A stretch of 64,000 nt of DNA from Streptomyces sp. Ncost-T10-10d (GCF_900091955.1 NZ_FMDF01000107.1:1-64000), one strand, 5' to 3'; shown: positions 25,805-35,180, counted from the stretch's first letter. Numbers and translations are program-made. Notes: generated from the sequence alone by a model not told the origin.

Positions 25805-26233
25805 TCAGCGGCCCTGCTGTGCGGCGGAGCGGCGGCGCAGCACGATCGTTCCCGCTCCCGCGACCAGAAGAGCGGCTGCGGCCGACCCGACAAGGGCGGT
25901 GGTGCTGTCACCCGAGGTGCCGGCCGGTCGCTCGCCCGCGGCGACGCCACCGCGCGGAGCGGCGGCAGCGGGACGCTCGCCCGCGGCCGAAGGCTCGACC
26001 ACGGCCGGGGCGGGACTGTCGCCCGCGGCAACACCGCCACGGGGCGCAACCGACGGCTCCGAGCCCCGCGCGGGCGCGCCGGTGACACCGGCCGGGGCGG
26101 CTGCGGCGGACCGCTCGACGGACGGCTTCGGTACGGGCGTGCTGTCGGCGAAGGCCGCGGTCGACGGGACGAGTACCGCGCCGGCCGCGACAGCGGCAAG
26201 GAGGGCGGTACGCAGGGACAGACGGTGGGGCAT
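25805..26233 (-). CDS. exported membrane-anchored surface protein, candidate sortase partner
   Basis: A 142-residue protein with signal peptide (PHRLSLRTALLAAVAAGAVL ... STAAFADS), a Pro/Ala/Gly-rich low-complexity body containing APRGGVAAG twice, and a C-terminal sorting-like signal: hydrophobic helix LVGSAAAALLVAGAGTIVL followed by RRRS. There is no LPXTG or LAXTG before the helix; the sequence there is RPAGTSGDSTT. Start at 26233 preferred over 26239 because the GGAG site is then at a normal distance. It lies 153 bases before the sortase gene in the same direction and 124 bases after the histidine kinase gene. No known function. Confidence 0.78.
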   Translation of the reverse strand: MPHRLSLRTALLAAVAAGAVLVPSTAAFADSTPVPKPSVERSAAAAPAGVTGAPARGSEPSVAPRGGVAAGDSPAPAVVEPSAAGERPAAAAPRGGVAAGERPAGTSGDSTTALVGSAAAALLVAGAGTIVLRRRSAAQQGR

Positions 26234-26357
26234 GGGCATGGCTCCATTCCAGGTCGGCCTCGGTGGTGCCCGGAAGCCGGTTCGCACCGGGCGCGAGGCA
26301 TGCCGACAGGCTGGCGTGAAGTTATGAAGAAGCTGTCAGATCGCTGTGGTCATCGCA

Positions 26358-28451
26358 TCAGGCCTGGCCCGCACCGCTTCCACAGCCGCCCACGGCACGT
26401 TCGGGTCCGCCCGCGCCGCTCCCGCGTTCGCAGCCGCCTGCCGCGCTCCCCGACACGCCCGTCGAGGCTCCTTGGAACTCGTCCGACCCACCAGCTTCTC
26501 CGCATTCATCCGACCCCGTCTGTGCAGGATCTGCCGGTAGCCGGAGCGTGAACACCGAACCCTGCCCCTCGACGCTCGCCGCACTCACCGAGCCGCCGTG
26601 CGCCTCGACGAGTTTCCGTACGATCGCCAGGCCCAGCCCGCTGCCGCCGGTGCGGCGGCTGCGGGACTTCTCCGCGCGCCAGAAGCGGTCGAAGACATGG
26701 GGCAGATCCTCGGCCGAGATGCCGCTGCCCGTATCCGTGACGTCCACCACGACCTGGTCCGCACACTCGGACCCATACGCATGCAAGGAGACATTCCCAC
26801 CCGCCGGGGTGTGACGCACCGCGTTGGAGACGAGGTTGCCGATGGCCTGACGCAGCCGGACCGGATCGGCCGTCAGCTCGGGAACGGCAGCGCCGGCCGT
26901 CGCCGTGAGGACGGCCAACGTGACTCCAGCCGTCTCCGCTCCTCCCTGGTGGGCCGCGGCGACCTGGCTCAGAACGTCCTCGATGCGTACCGGCTCGGGG
27001 TGCAACCGCAGCGCACCCGCGTCGGCCGCGGCCAGATCCTGGAGATCGTCGATGATGTGCTGCAGCTGAACGGCCTCCGTGTGGAGCGAGGAGATGAACG
27101 CCGGGTCGGGCTCCGCCAGACCGTCCTGTGCTGCCTCCAGCCAGCCGCGGATGTTGCTCAGCGGGGTGCGCAGTTCGTGGGCGACGTCGCTGACCATGTC
27201 CTTGCGCTGTCCTTCGAGGCGGGAGCGGTGGGCCGACATGTCGTTGAAGGCCGCGGCGAGCCGCCCGATCTCGTTGTCGTCGGTGACCAGCACCGGCGCG
27301 GAGTCCTCACCGTCCCGCATCCGTTGTGCCGCACCGGTGAGGGCGTGCAGCGGCCGTACGAGCCGGGCCCCAGCCAGCATGGTGGCTCCGACGGTGAGCG
27401 CCAGGACGAGCGCCGCGGCACCCGCGATCTTCGCGGTGTTCGCCGGGGAGAGGTCGAAGCCGGGCACGGTCGTGCCGCCCTCGTCGCCGATGAACAGCAG
27501 TGCGGGCGAGGCGACATAGGAACTGAGCTGCTCACGGCGGGCCGTGCCCACGCAGGATGCGGTGGCCCGGTCGTCGTCGCCGGTGCGGACGCTCGGCGCG
27601 GGAACGGGCGACGGGGTGGAGACACCGGCGCTGGGCATCGGCTCGGGACCGTCGCCCCAGGACAGGTCCAGATTGAGCTGTACGCCCGTGCGGCCCTGAC
27701 GTTTCAGGCAGGCATCGGCGAGCTGATTGAGCGCCCCCAGCGCCTTTCTCTCGGTCGCTGTCGGTTCGTCCAGGCTGTCGGATGCGCACCTGGTGCCCTG
27801 AACCCGGTCGGGATCGTTGCCCACGACCTCGATCCGCGGGCGCCCACTCGGGCCCCGAACCACATCCGCCGCGACCCCGGACCGATTGAGGCACGCCACA
27901 CTCCGGTCGGCGGCACGCTGCAACGCCGTGCGTTCGGCCGCGGGCAGCCGGAACGGACCGACTGCGCGCGGGTCGACACGGTCGGCCGTGACGCCGGCCC
28001 GGCCCGGCGTCTGGGACAGCGCCGTGTCCACGGACAGCGGATCCACGATCGCCGATGCCTCGGGCGGCAGCGCGGGCGGGGACGGCTGGGTGGCGGAATC
28101 GGCGAGTGGCCGGCGCTGCTCGGTGGTGAGGGCGATCCGCCGGCCGGACTGCCGCGCCAGGTCATGCACGGTGCTGTCGACGCCGTCCCAGGTGGGGTGG
28201 GCCGCCGCATATCCGAGCAGGGTGTTGTAGATCCGGGCGTCGGCGGTGAGGTTCTGACCCTGTTCCTGCTTGATGGCGCCGGAGGTGGTCTGTACGGCAA
28301 GCCAGGCCGTGGCGGCCACCGAACACGCCGCCACCAGCGCCGATACCGCCAGTAGACGGCCGAACAGACTCTTGCGGAGCGGCAGCCGCGCCCGCTGCTC
28401 ACGTCGAAGGGGCACCACACGCACCCGGCTACGACGACGCACGCGAAGCAT
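26358..28451 (-). CDS. two-component sensor histidine kinase with Cys-containing outside domain
   Basis: A 697-residue membrane kinase. First membrane helix about residues 29-50, an extracytoplasmic domain of nearly 300 residues, second helix about 343-365, HAMP, then dimerisation/phosphoacceptor VAHELRTPLSNI, N box NLVSNAVRHTP, G1 DTGSGIS and G2 GGSGLGLAIV. The outside domain contains four Cys in similar contexts (VACLNRSG, GTRCASD, DACLKRQG, ASCVGTA), consistent with two disulfides and an envelope signal. The C-terminal tail of about 60 residues is Gly/Ser/Ala low complexity with several Cys. It overlaps the response-regulator gene by 23 bases. Confidence 0.9.
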   Translation of the reverse strand: MLRVRRRSRVRVVPLRREQRARLPLRKSLFGRLLAVSALVAACSVAATAWLAVQTTSGAIKQEQGQNLTADARIYNTLLGYAAAHPTWDGVDSTVHDLARQSGRRIALTTEQRRPLADSATQPSPPALPPEASAIVDPLSVDTALSQTPGRAGVTADRVDPRAVGPFRLPAAERTALQRAADRSVACLNRSGVAADVVRGPSGRPRIEVVGNDPDRVQGTRCASDSLDEPTATERKALGALNQLADACLKRQGRTGVQLNLDLSWGDGPEPMPSAGVSTPSPVPAPSVRTGDDDRATASCVGTARREQLSSYVASPALLFIGDEGGTTVPGFDLSPANTAKIAGAAALVLALTVGATMLAGARLVRPLHALTGAAQRMRDGEDSAPVLVTDDNEIGRLAAAFNDMSAHRSRLEGQRKDMVSDVAHELRTPLSNIRGWLEAAQDGLAEPDPAFISSLHTEAVQLQHIIDDLQDLAAADAGALRLHPEPVRIEDVLSQVAAAHQGGAETAGVTLAVLTATAGAAVPELTADPVRLRQAIGNLVSNAVRHTPAGGNVSLHAYGSECADQVVVDVTDTGSGISAEDLPHVFDRFWRAEKSRSRRTGGSGLGLAIVRKLVEAHGGSVSAASVEGQGSVFTLRLPADPAQTGSDECGEAGGSDEFQGASTGVSGSAAGGCERGSGAGGPERAVGGCGSGAGQA

Positions 28452-29157
28452 TCCTCGCCGGGTCCGTCAGCTTGTAGCCGACACCGAAGACGGTGAGCAG
28501 CCGGGCCGGCCGACGCGGTGCGGGCTCGATCTTCTTGCGCAGGTTCATGATGTGCACGTCGACGGTGCGAAAGCTGATGTACCGGTCGAAGCCGTGCAGC
28601 TCCTCCAGGAGCCGCTGCCGAGTGAAGACCCGCTCGGGCTCGGTCGCCATGGCGGCGAGAATCCGGAACTCACCGGGCGTGCACTCCACGAACCGGCCCT
28701 CGACCGACACCTCGTGCCGGATCGGGTCGATCACGAGCGCACCCACCGTCAGCACCTGATCCGCAGCGGGGTCGGTACCTGCCGCAACCCGTCGGGTGCG
28801 ACGAAGCAGCGTCCGTACGCGCGCCATCAACTCACGCGGGCTGTACGGCTTCGTCATGTAGTCGTCCGCACCGAGATCCAGACCCAGCAGCAGATCGTCC
28901 TCCGTGCTGCGGGCCGTCAGCATCAGCACCGGCAGCTCCCGGTGCTCGGCGCGCAGCACACGTACCACGTCCAGACCGTCGGCCCGCGGCATCATCACAT
29001 CGAGCACCAGCAGATCGGGCTCCCGGTGCCGGACCTCGGCGAGGGCCGCCAGGCCGTCCCCGACGACCGTGACCGCGTGGCCCTCGTGTTCCAGGTAGCG
29101 GCGTACGAGTTCGGCCTGCTTCTCGTCGTCTTCGGCGACTATGACGTTTGCGCACAC
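28429..29157 (-). CDS. OmpR-family response regulator
   Basis: A 242-residue two-component regulator: receiver domain with acidic pair AEDDE, phosphoacceptor Asp in LLVLDVMMP, Thr/Ser in LMLTARS and Lys in DYMTKPYSP, followed by a winged-helix DNA-binding domain (FRILAAMATEPERVFTRQRL, RTVDVHIMNLRKKI, GVGYKL). GTG at 29157 is taken because homology begins exactly there (CANVIVAEDDE); longer upstream reading has no family support. First gene of a leftward unit: regulator, kinase, surface protein, sortase. Confidence 0.9.
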   Translation of the reverse strand: MCANVIVAEDDEKQAELVRRYLEHEGHAVTVVGDGLAALAEVRHREPDLLVLDVMMPRADGLDVVRVLRAEHRELPVLMLTARSTEDDLLLGLDLGADDYMTKPYSPRELMARVRTLLRRTRRVAAGTDPAADQVLTVGALVIDPIRHEVSVEGRFVECTPGEFRILAAMATEPERVFTRQRLLEELHGFDRYISFRTVDVHIMNLRKKIEPAPRRPARLLTVFGVGYKLTDPARNASRASS

Positions 29158-29566
29158 GCGGACGATCGTAGATGAGTTCACCCGGGCCCCTCGCAGCGCC
29201 GGACCGCCGGGTTGCGCCATGGAGCGGTTCACCGGCCCATGGTCCGGCCCCCGTGGATGCCGGGTCGGGGAGGGAGCACTGGTGACCAGATGCGGTACGG
29301 AGGACGAGGGCCGTGCACCACACCCTCTCGGGGCACGCAGCGATGGCCGGACCGGTGGCGCGGGACTGTGCGCCACCGAGCGGGCCTGCGCGGATCGAGC
29401 GTTCCGGCACGGGGGAGGCCGAGGTTCCGATTCCGGTGCTCCGGCTCTTGTCGCAGGCCCCGCCACCTGGTCTTGTGTACCGCGGGCACCGTGGGTGATC
29501 CGTGACGAGGTCCGCGGCCGGGCTGCGCGCATCCGGCGCACAGACGCGGGCGAGGCGGGGAGAAAC
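29158..29566. other. divergent intergenic region
   Basis: About 410 bases between the response regulator (leftward) and the mycothiol-dependent isomerase family gene (rightward). It should hold both promoters. I see no gene, no long inverted repeat and no clear hexamers; the several open frames here lack family support. Confidence 0.45.
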
Positions 29567-30388
29567 GTGGAACCAGTGACCGGACACGATGTACGAGGCA
29601 CGCTGCCCGAAGGGCTTGCCGAGGCGATACGCGCCACTGCCGAGGAGATCGCCGCGGTGCTTCGCGGGGTTGCCGACACGGGCGTTCCGGTGCCCGGCTC
29701 GGAGTGGACCCTCGGGCAGGCGGCAGCGCATCTGGCGCAGGCCAACGAGCTGATGGCCGACATCGCGGCCGGGCAGGAACGCAGCTACGGCGACGGAACG
29801 CCGCAGAGTCTGGCCGAAGCCAATGAGCGCGCGCTCGCCGGCTTCGGGGAGCGGGACGCCGATCCGCTGGCCGAAATGATCGTGACGCACGCGGACGCGT
29901 ACCTCACAGCGGTGGACCGGCGCACCACGGACGCGAACGTGGTCACCCCGTTGGGCCCGATGACCAAGGCGGTGCTGGGCTCGTACCTGCTGACACACAT
30001 GCTCGGCCATGGTTACGACCTCGCCCGTGCGCTGGGCCGCCCGCACATGCTCGACCGCACCCGCGTCGAGCTGTCGCTGCCCTTCCTGATCACGGCGATG
30101 CCCCGGGTGACCGATGCCGCTGCGATCGCCCGGCTGACCGCCCGCTACACGATCCGACTGTGGGGCGGCGCCCGCTTCGGCGTCACCTTCACCGACGGCG
30201 TCGTATCCGTCACCCCGCAGCCGCCCACCCACCCGGACTGCACCATCCTCATCGAGCCGGTCACCTTCCTCCTCATGGCGCTGGGCCGGTGCAACCCGTG
30301 GGGAGGCATGGCCCGCGGCCGTGTTCTTGCCTGGGGTCGCAAACCCTGGCTCGCACCCCGCTTCCCGGAGCTGTTCAAGGCGCCCTGA
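29567..30388 (+). CDS. maleylpyruvate isomerase family mycothiol-dependent enzyme
   Basis: A 273-residue protein of the DinB/MDMPI superfamily. The N-terminal four-helix metal-binding domain carries the typical first His in GQAAAHLAQANELM and later THADAYLTAV and LTHMLGHGYDLARAL; the C-terminal part (about 180-273) is an SCP2-like domain with FGVTFTDGVVSVTPQ. Family members use mycothiol, the actinobacterial thiol, for isomerisation or detoxification. GTG at 29567 follows GGGGAGA. The substrate cannot be inferred from its neighbours. Confidence 0.82.
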   Translation: MEPVTGHDVRGTLPEGLAEAIRATAEEIAAVLRGVADTGVPVPGSEWTLGQAAAHLAQANELMADIAAGQERSYGDGTPQSLAEANERALAGFGERDADPLAEMIVTHADAYLTAVDRRTTDANVVTPLGPMTKAVLGSYLLTHMLGHGYDLARALGRPHMLDRTRVELSLPFLITAMPRVTDAAAIARLTARYTIRLWGGARFGVTFTDGVVSVTPQPPTHPDCTILIEPVTFLLMALGRCNPWGGMARGRVLAWGRKPWLAPRFPELFKAP

Positions 30389-30544
30389 GGGGCGGGCGGG
30401 TTTCCGGCGTCAAGCCAGGACGGTCATCATGGTCACGTCCAAGGGATGGCGGCCCGTCTGACGCTAACGTTGATCCGCACGGTGGCAGCGGCGGTGCCGG
30501 GGAGGGCGCACCGCGCGGAACACCGGGAACGAGGAGTGCGCGAC

Positions 30545-32677
30545 ATGCTCGATCCCACTTCGGTGGCGGCTATTTCGGCGGTACTCGGCGCAGTTGGTTC
30601 GGGGATGGCCAACGAGGCGGGCAAGTGGGCCTGGGAGTCGACCGGCGGCGTCGTACGGAGAATCGTCGGCCGGGAGGTCCCCGCGCCCGTCGCCCGGGAG
30701 GAACGGGACGACGTGGCCCGCATGGTCTACGAGCAGATCCGAACGAACCCGCAACTCGCCGCCTCCTGGAGCGTGTTCGCTTCCAGAGTGCACGGAGGAC
30801 CGAATCCGGCCCGAGCCGCACAGTCACACCTTCCCGCCTCCATAAGGTTCTTCACGGACCGCAAGGAAGCGATGAGGCAACTCCAGCGAGAGGCAACCCG
30901 CCGTGCGGACGGACGGCCCCGGCTCGCCCTGGTGCACGGCCCGGACGGCATGGGGTCCAGCACGCTCGCCGTGCACTTCGGATCCCGGCCGACCCGGCTC
31001 TTCCCGGACGGCCAGATCTATGCCGACCTCGGCGGCGGCGGCGCCGGGAGCGCACGCGACGTCGGAACCGTACTGCGCACACTGCTTCGCCAACTGGGCG
31101 TGCGGGATGAAGAGATGCCGACCGCCACCGACCGGCTCGGTGAGTTCTTCCGCCATTGCGCAGCGGACCGCAAACTCCTGGTCGTGCTCGATCACGCGCA
31201 CTCCGCAGCGCAGGTCAGACCGTTCCTGACGTCGGCGCCAGGGGTGTTCACGATCATCGTCGCCCGGACCCCGTTCCCCGGCCTCGACGCCGTAAGGGTT
31301 CCCGTCGGTCCGCTCACGGACAAGGACGCCGTGCGCCTGCTCACCGATATCACCGACAAATCCACCGTCGCCGCAGCCCGCGCCACGCTGCCTTCGCTGC
31401 TCGCACGATGCGGCGGATCGCCGTACGCCCTGCGCGCCGCAGCGGACCGGCTCTCCACCCCCACGCTTGCGCCGCGTCGGGCCGTATCGGACAGCGACCC
31501 GGTACAAGGGGCGGCGGAGGACAGCTATCAACTTCTGACCCCGGAATCCGCCAAGTTGTACCGGTTGATGGCACTGCGCGGCTGGCCCGCCTTCGACGCC
31601 GCGACGGCCGGACGGGCCACCGGCCAGGACCAGGCGGTCACGGCGGAACTCCTGGCGGATCTCGCCGACAGGATGCTCCTGGAACGCAGCCGGAGCGGAA
31701 CCGGCAACGGCCGCTATCACTACCGCCCCGGGGTCCGCGCACACGCCGAGGCGACAGCGATCCGCGAGGACGGAATCGCGGCCTGCTCCGCAGCTCTCAC
31801 CCGCACGCTTCTCGCCTATACGGACCTGGCGACATCGGCGGCTCACCAGGCACTCCCGGAGAGCTGGCGCGTCCCGGCGCCCGACGAGGACCGGATCGGG
31901 CAGAGGTACGAGGACCGGGGCGCCGCCCTGGACGCGCTGCTCGCGGAGCTGGGCAACCTGGTCGAGGCCGTTCGCTGTGCCGAGGAGTCCGGCGACCCGG
32001 ACACCGCCGTACGCCTGAGCCGTTCCCTGTGGCCGCTGCAGCTCAAGGCGGGCCACCACGAGATGCTGCTTCCGGCGCTGCGTATCGGAGCGCGTCTCGC
32101 CGACGCCCATTTCCCGGGAAGCCTCGATGCCGGAGCGCTCCACGCCCAACTGGCGCACTCACTGACCGAGTTGGGGCGTTGGGAGGAAGCGGAGGCGGAG
32201 ACACTGGCGGCGGCGCGGGCCGAGGAGTCGGCCGCCCACAAGCGAGGCCACGCCTCGGCCGTGGAGTTCCTGGGACTGCTCAGGCTGCGTCAGTGGCGTT
32301 ACCAGGAGGCGTACGAGTGCTTCGACGAAGCGGGCGTCATCCTGAACACGATGGGCGCACGCGACGAGGGAACCGCCGACCTGCCCCGTGCCCAGGCCCT
32401 GTTGGAACGCCATCGCGGCCGAGCCCTGCGCGGGCTCGGACAGGGCGGGGAGGCCCGCGAGAGGCTGGAGACCGCACTGCGGCACTTCCGGGCGAGCGGC
32501 GATACGTACAACACGGCCCGGACGCTCACCGATCTGGCCGAGACATGGTTGGACGAAGAGGACACCGAAGCGGCACTGCCGTTGATCGACGAGGCGATCG
32601 CAACGCTCGACGGCCAGCGTGCGGAGTACCACCTGTCGCATCTGCGACGCATGAGAGAACGCTGCGTCACCCCGTAG
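30545..32677 (+). CDS. STAND-type NTPase-like protein with TPR tail and degenerate P-loop
   Basis: A 710-residue regulator- or defence-like protein. ATG at 30545 with GAGGAG eight bases upstream. N-terminal helical segment (1-75, LDPTSVAAISAVLGAVGSGM), NB-ARC-like core (about 100-330), winged-helix-like part, then TPR-like repeats (about 490-705). The Walker A position reads VHGPDGMGSSTLAVHF: the Lys of GxxxxGK[ST] is replaced by Ser. The Walker B equivalent is KLLVVLDHAHSAAQVRPFL with one acidic residue kept. Relatives such as the AfsR core bind and hydrolyse ATP; this copy may bind poorly or not hydrolyse. No SARP or catalytic effector domain is fused. Convergent with the next gene. Confidence 0.8.
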   Translation: MLDPTSVAAISAVLGAVGSGMANEAGKWAWESTGGVVRRIVGREVPAPVAREERDDVARMVYEQIRTNPQLAASWSVFASRVHGGPNPARAAQSHLPASIRFFTDRKEAMRQLQREATRRADGRPRLALVHGPDGMGSSTLAVHFGSRPTRLFPDGQIYADLGGGGAGSARDVGTVLRTLLRQLGVRDEEMPTATDRLGEFFRHCAADRKLLVVLDHAHSAAQVRPFLTSAPGVFTIIVARTPFPGLDAVRVPVGPLTDKDAVRLLTDITDKSTVAAARATLPSLLARCGGSPYALRAAADRLSTPTLAPRRAVSDSDPVQGAAEDSYQLLTPESAKLYRLMALRGWPAFDAATAGRATGQDQAVTAELLADLADRMLLERSRSGTGNGRYHYRPGVRAHAEATAIREDGIAACSAALTRTLLAYTDLATSAAHQALPESWRVPAPDEDRIGQRYEDRGAALDALLAELGNLVEAVRCAEESGDPDTAVRLSRSLWPLQLKAGHHEMLLPALRIGARLADAHFPGSLDAGALHAQLAHSLTELGRWEEAEAETLAAARAEESAAHKRGHASAVEFLGLLRLRQWRYQEAYECFDEAGVILNTMGARDEGTADLPRAQALLERHRGRALRGLGQGGEARERLETALRHFRASGDTYNTARTLTDLAETWLDEEDTEAALPLIDEAIATLDGQRAEYHLSHLRRMRERCVTP

Positions 32678-32689
32678 GCGTTCTTCCCG

Positions 32690-32725
32690 CCTCTGACATC
32701 CCTGTCATTCCGGGGGTGTCAGAGG
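32690..32725. terminator. bidirectional hairpin between convergent genes
   Basis: Thirteen-base arms (32690-32702, 32713-32725) with one G-T pair and a ten-base loop, sited between the stops of the STAND gene (+) and the GT-B-like gene (-), and overlapping the latter stop. Confidence 0.75.
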
Positions 32726-34528
32726 AACGATCCGCACGCGGTGAAGCCGCGTACCTGTCCGCACGGAGAGCCCGTCGGCCATCGCTTGCCCGAGGCGCCT
32801 GTCGGCTGTGGCCGCACCGGGGCTCGCGGTGGCCAGCCAGGCGTACAGGGCAGAGGCGTACGCGGCGGGGTCCGGACCGGACATGCCTCCCGCATCGGCA
32901 CCCGGCGCCGCCACCACCCGGAGCGGCTCCTCGCCACGCACCCGGACCACACACGTGGACGGCCCGGTCACATAGGCCGCAAGGGAACAGCCCTGATGGC
33001 GCCGGAGCACCTCGGCGGTCCAGGCCGACGGAGAGCCGAAGCGCGGGTCGTCGGGTGCCCCGTCCCGGAAGATGACATCTGCCAGATCCAACTGGTCCAC
33101 GTCGCGGGTGTCCTCGTGCACGGCGACATGCAGTTCCCCGTCGTGATCCGGGCCCGCCATCTGCCGAGGCCCCGCCCGGCGACTGACCGCAACCTCTCCC
33201 GGCCCGAGGACCCGCGACAGTACGTGAAGGGGGAGGGTGGCCGTGCCGGCCTCGTAATCGGGCAGCGGGAGAGGCTTCAGCGAAGCCGGCCAATCGGGTT
33301 CCGGCGCACCCATCATCGAGTAGAAGAGCCTGCGCAACCGGACCGCTGATTCACCCGGCACGGAGGTGGTGAATCCGGCAGGCCCCGACAACGGCCGGTG
33401 ACGGCGGATGAGTTCGTCGATCTGCGCCGACAGCGACGCGTCGGGGTCGAGCCGCGGCGCCTCCCGCATGAACGCGGAGATCGGCGCATCGGGATCGAGG
33501 GCATCGAGCGGCGCGGCCCCCAGCAGCACAGGAGTGCCGAGGGCGGCAGCGTAGTACGTGACGGAACCGTGGTCCCCGATCACGGCGTCGGCGGCCAGCA
33601 GAGCCTGTCGCCACCCCTTCAGTGGATCGATCAGCGCAAGCCCGCCGCGCCGCGCGCGATCGAGCCAGGCGCGGATCTGACCGGGTCCGTGGCCGTGCCA
33701 GATGTTCGGATGCAGTACGGCGGCGAACCGGTACTCGTCCACGGGGAACTCGGCAGAGACCCGGTGCAGCAGCGCAGCCACGACGTCACCGCCGCCGTCA
33801 CCGCCGCCCCCGCCATCACCGAAGAGCGACTCGGAGCCCCAGGTCGAATTCAGCAGGACCAATTGCTGCCCGGGTCGCACACCCAACGCACGGCGGAAGC
33901 GCTCGCGATAGGGGCGGGCGGCGAGCATGCGGTCGAAGCAGGGGTCCCCGGCGAGTACCGCTGTCGGCGCCGCATCGGGACAGGCGATACGCAACCGTTC
34001 GTACTGCTCGGGATGGGAGAGGACGAGAGCGTCCGCGACAGGAGCGCCCTGCGACAGAAGCCATTCCGGCGCAAGCCCGAAAACGGGCGCAGGCACCGCC
34101 ACCCCGGCCCCGTGTCCGGTGTCCGGTGTCCGGTGTCCGGTGTCCGGTGTTGCCAGCCTTTTAGTGTATCCAACACCGTGCGACAGGACCGCCAACTTCC
34201 CGGAAAGCGCGTCCAGTCGGCCACCAAAACTGGCGGAGACGACCAGGTCCGCCGCTGTCTCCGCCGCCTGCTCCCACGGCAGGACCGGCACCCCGATGTC
34301 GGCCAGCAACTCGGCCGTGCCGGCCGCGAACGCCGACGAGCCCGTACAGGTCACCAGCAACTGGACGCGCCAGTCGTCGTCGAACAGGGGCAGCACATCG
34401 AGCAGCCGGGTAGCCGCGGTCACGTTGTGCACGACGACGAGGACCCGCAGACACTTCCCCCGGGTCGCCCACCGCGCCGCATCATCCCCCACCGGCACCC
34501 GCACCCACCCGGCCCGCCCGTACTCCAT
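32705..34528 (-). CDS. GT-B-like glycosyl/glycerophosphotransferase-family protein with heptanucleotide repeat
   Basis: A 607-residue cytoplasmic protein. The first half resembles GT-B folds such as CDP-glycerol glycerophosphotransferases and UDP-GlcNAc 2-epimerases: LRVLVVVHNVTAATRLLDVL at the start and HPNIWHGHGPGQIRAWLD, ADAVIGDHGSVTYYAAALGT in the C-terminal nucleotide-binding half; the last 170 residues are a separate unassigned domain. ATG at 34528 chosen (AGGGGT seven bases upstream); other starts at 34540 or 34600 are possible. Five tandem copies of a seven-base unit in the coding sequence produce the peptide repeat TPDTGHRTPDTGH near residue 130, next to a lower-GC patch encoding GYTKRLAT. 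Same direction as GtrA upstream, suggesting a cell-envelope glycan role. Confidence 0.7.
   Translation of the reverse strand: MEYGRAGWVRVPVGDDAARWATRGKCLRVLVVVHNVTAATRLLDVLPLFDDDWRVQLLVTCTGSSAFAAGTAELLADIGVPVLPWEQAAETAADLVVSASFGGRLDALSGKLAVLSHGVGYTKRLATPDTGHRTPDTGHGAGVAVPAPVFGLAPEWLLSQGAPVADALVLSHPEQYERLRIACPDAAPTAVLAGDPCFDRMLAARPYRERFRRALGVRPGQQLVLLNSTWGSESLFGDGGGGGDGGGDVVAALLHRVSAEFPVDEYRFAAVLHPNIWHGHGPGQIRAWLDRARRGGLALIDPLKGWRQALLAADAVIGDHGSVTYYAAALGTPVLLGAAPLDALDPDAPISAFMREAPRLDPDASLSAQIDELIRRHRPLSGPAGFTTSVPGESAVRLRRLFYSMMGAPEPDWPASLKPLPLPDYEAGTATLPLHVLSRVLGPGEVAVSRRAGPRQMAGPDHDGELHVAVHEDTRDVDQLDLADVIFRDGAPDDPRFGSPSAWTAEVLRRHQGCSLAAYVTGPSTCVVRVRGEEPLRVVAAPGADAGGMSGPDPAAYASALYAWLATASPGAATADRRLGQAMADGLSVRTGTRLHRVRIVPLTPPE
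34114..34148. repeat. five tandem copies of a 7-base unit inside a gene
   Basis: GTCCGGT repeated five times without interruption (plus partial flanking copies), within the GT-B-like gene. Because seven is not a multiple of three, gain or loss of one or two units would shift the frame. Confidence 0.9.
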
Positions 34529-34700
34529 CCGCACACCCCTCATCCGCCCCGGCCCACCCGTGGGACCCATGCCGCCCACGCGACCGGCCACGACAGTCAA
34601 CCAGCGCGACCCACCGCGCCGACCAACGGGGCGGAGCAGAGCTGACAGGGGGCGACGGAGCGACGCGCATCCGACGGGACGACCCGGGCGCCCAAAACCC

Positions 34701-35180
34701 TCACGCAGCCATCGCCACCGCAGTCCTGCTCAGCGAGTCGTCGCGCGACAGGATCTGCTTCCGGTCGCCGAAGACGACGACCCGCAGCAGCGCGAACCGC
34801 CCGATCCCCGCCAGAGCTGAAGCAGACAAATAGACCGTCTGCTCGACCAGGGCCGAGGGCTCGGAGCGGAGGGCGTACAGACAGAACAGCGCCCCCGTCG
34901 TGAACGCATAGCTCACGGCGACCGTCACCCCGGACTGGAGGTGGACGCCCCACCCCTTCCGCTCGCTCCGGAAGGAGACCCGCCCGTGCAACTCGGTCGC
35001 GATCACCGTGGAAACGACAGTGACCAGCGCATTGGCAACAGCCATCGGTATCCGGTCACTGAGCAGTACGAGCGCCCCGCTCGATGCCAGCCCGACACCG
35101 CCACCACACACGACGAACCGCACAAAGGCCGCGACGAGTGGGTGAAGGGTGCGCGTCTGTCGGCACGATGGGGCGGTCAC
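34701..35180 (-). CDS. GtrA-family membrane protein
   Basis: A 159-residue protein with four membrane helices (about 18-40, 45-65, 82-104, 110-130) and the family-type opening FVRFVVCGGGVGLASSGALVLL. GtrA proteins are small flippase-like or accessory membrane proteins for cell-surface polysaccharide synthesis, often moving polyprenyl-linked sugars. GTG at 35180 with GGAGG upstream. It precedes the GT-B-like gene by 172 bases on the same strand, a plausible partner. Confidence 0.85.
   Translation of the reverse strand: MTAPSCRQTRTLHPLVAAFVRFVVCGGGVGLASSGALVLLSDRIPMAVANALVTVVSTVIATELHGRVSFRSERKGWGVHLQSGVTVAVSYAFTTGALFCLYALRSEPSALVEQTVYLSASALAGIGRFALLRVVVFGDRKQILSRDDSLSRTAVAMAA

Noticed and set aside
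34114..34148. CRISPR-like array
   Set aside because: The unit is only seven bases with no spacers; a simple tandem repeat.
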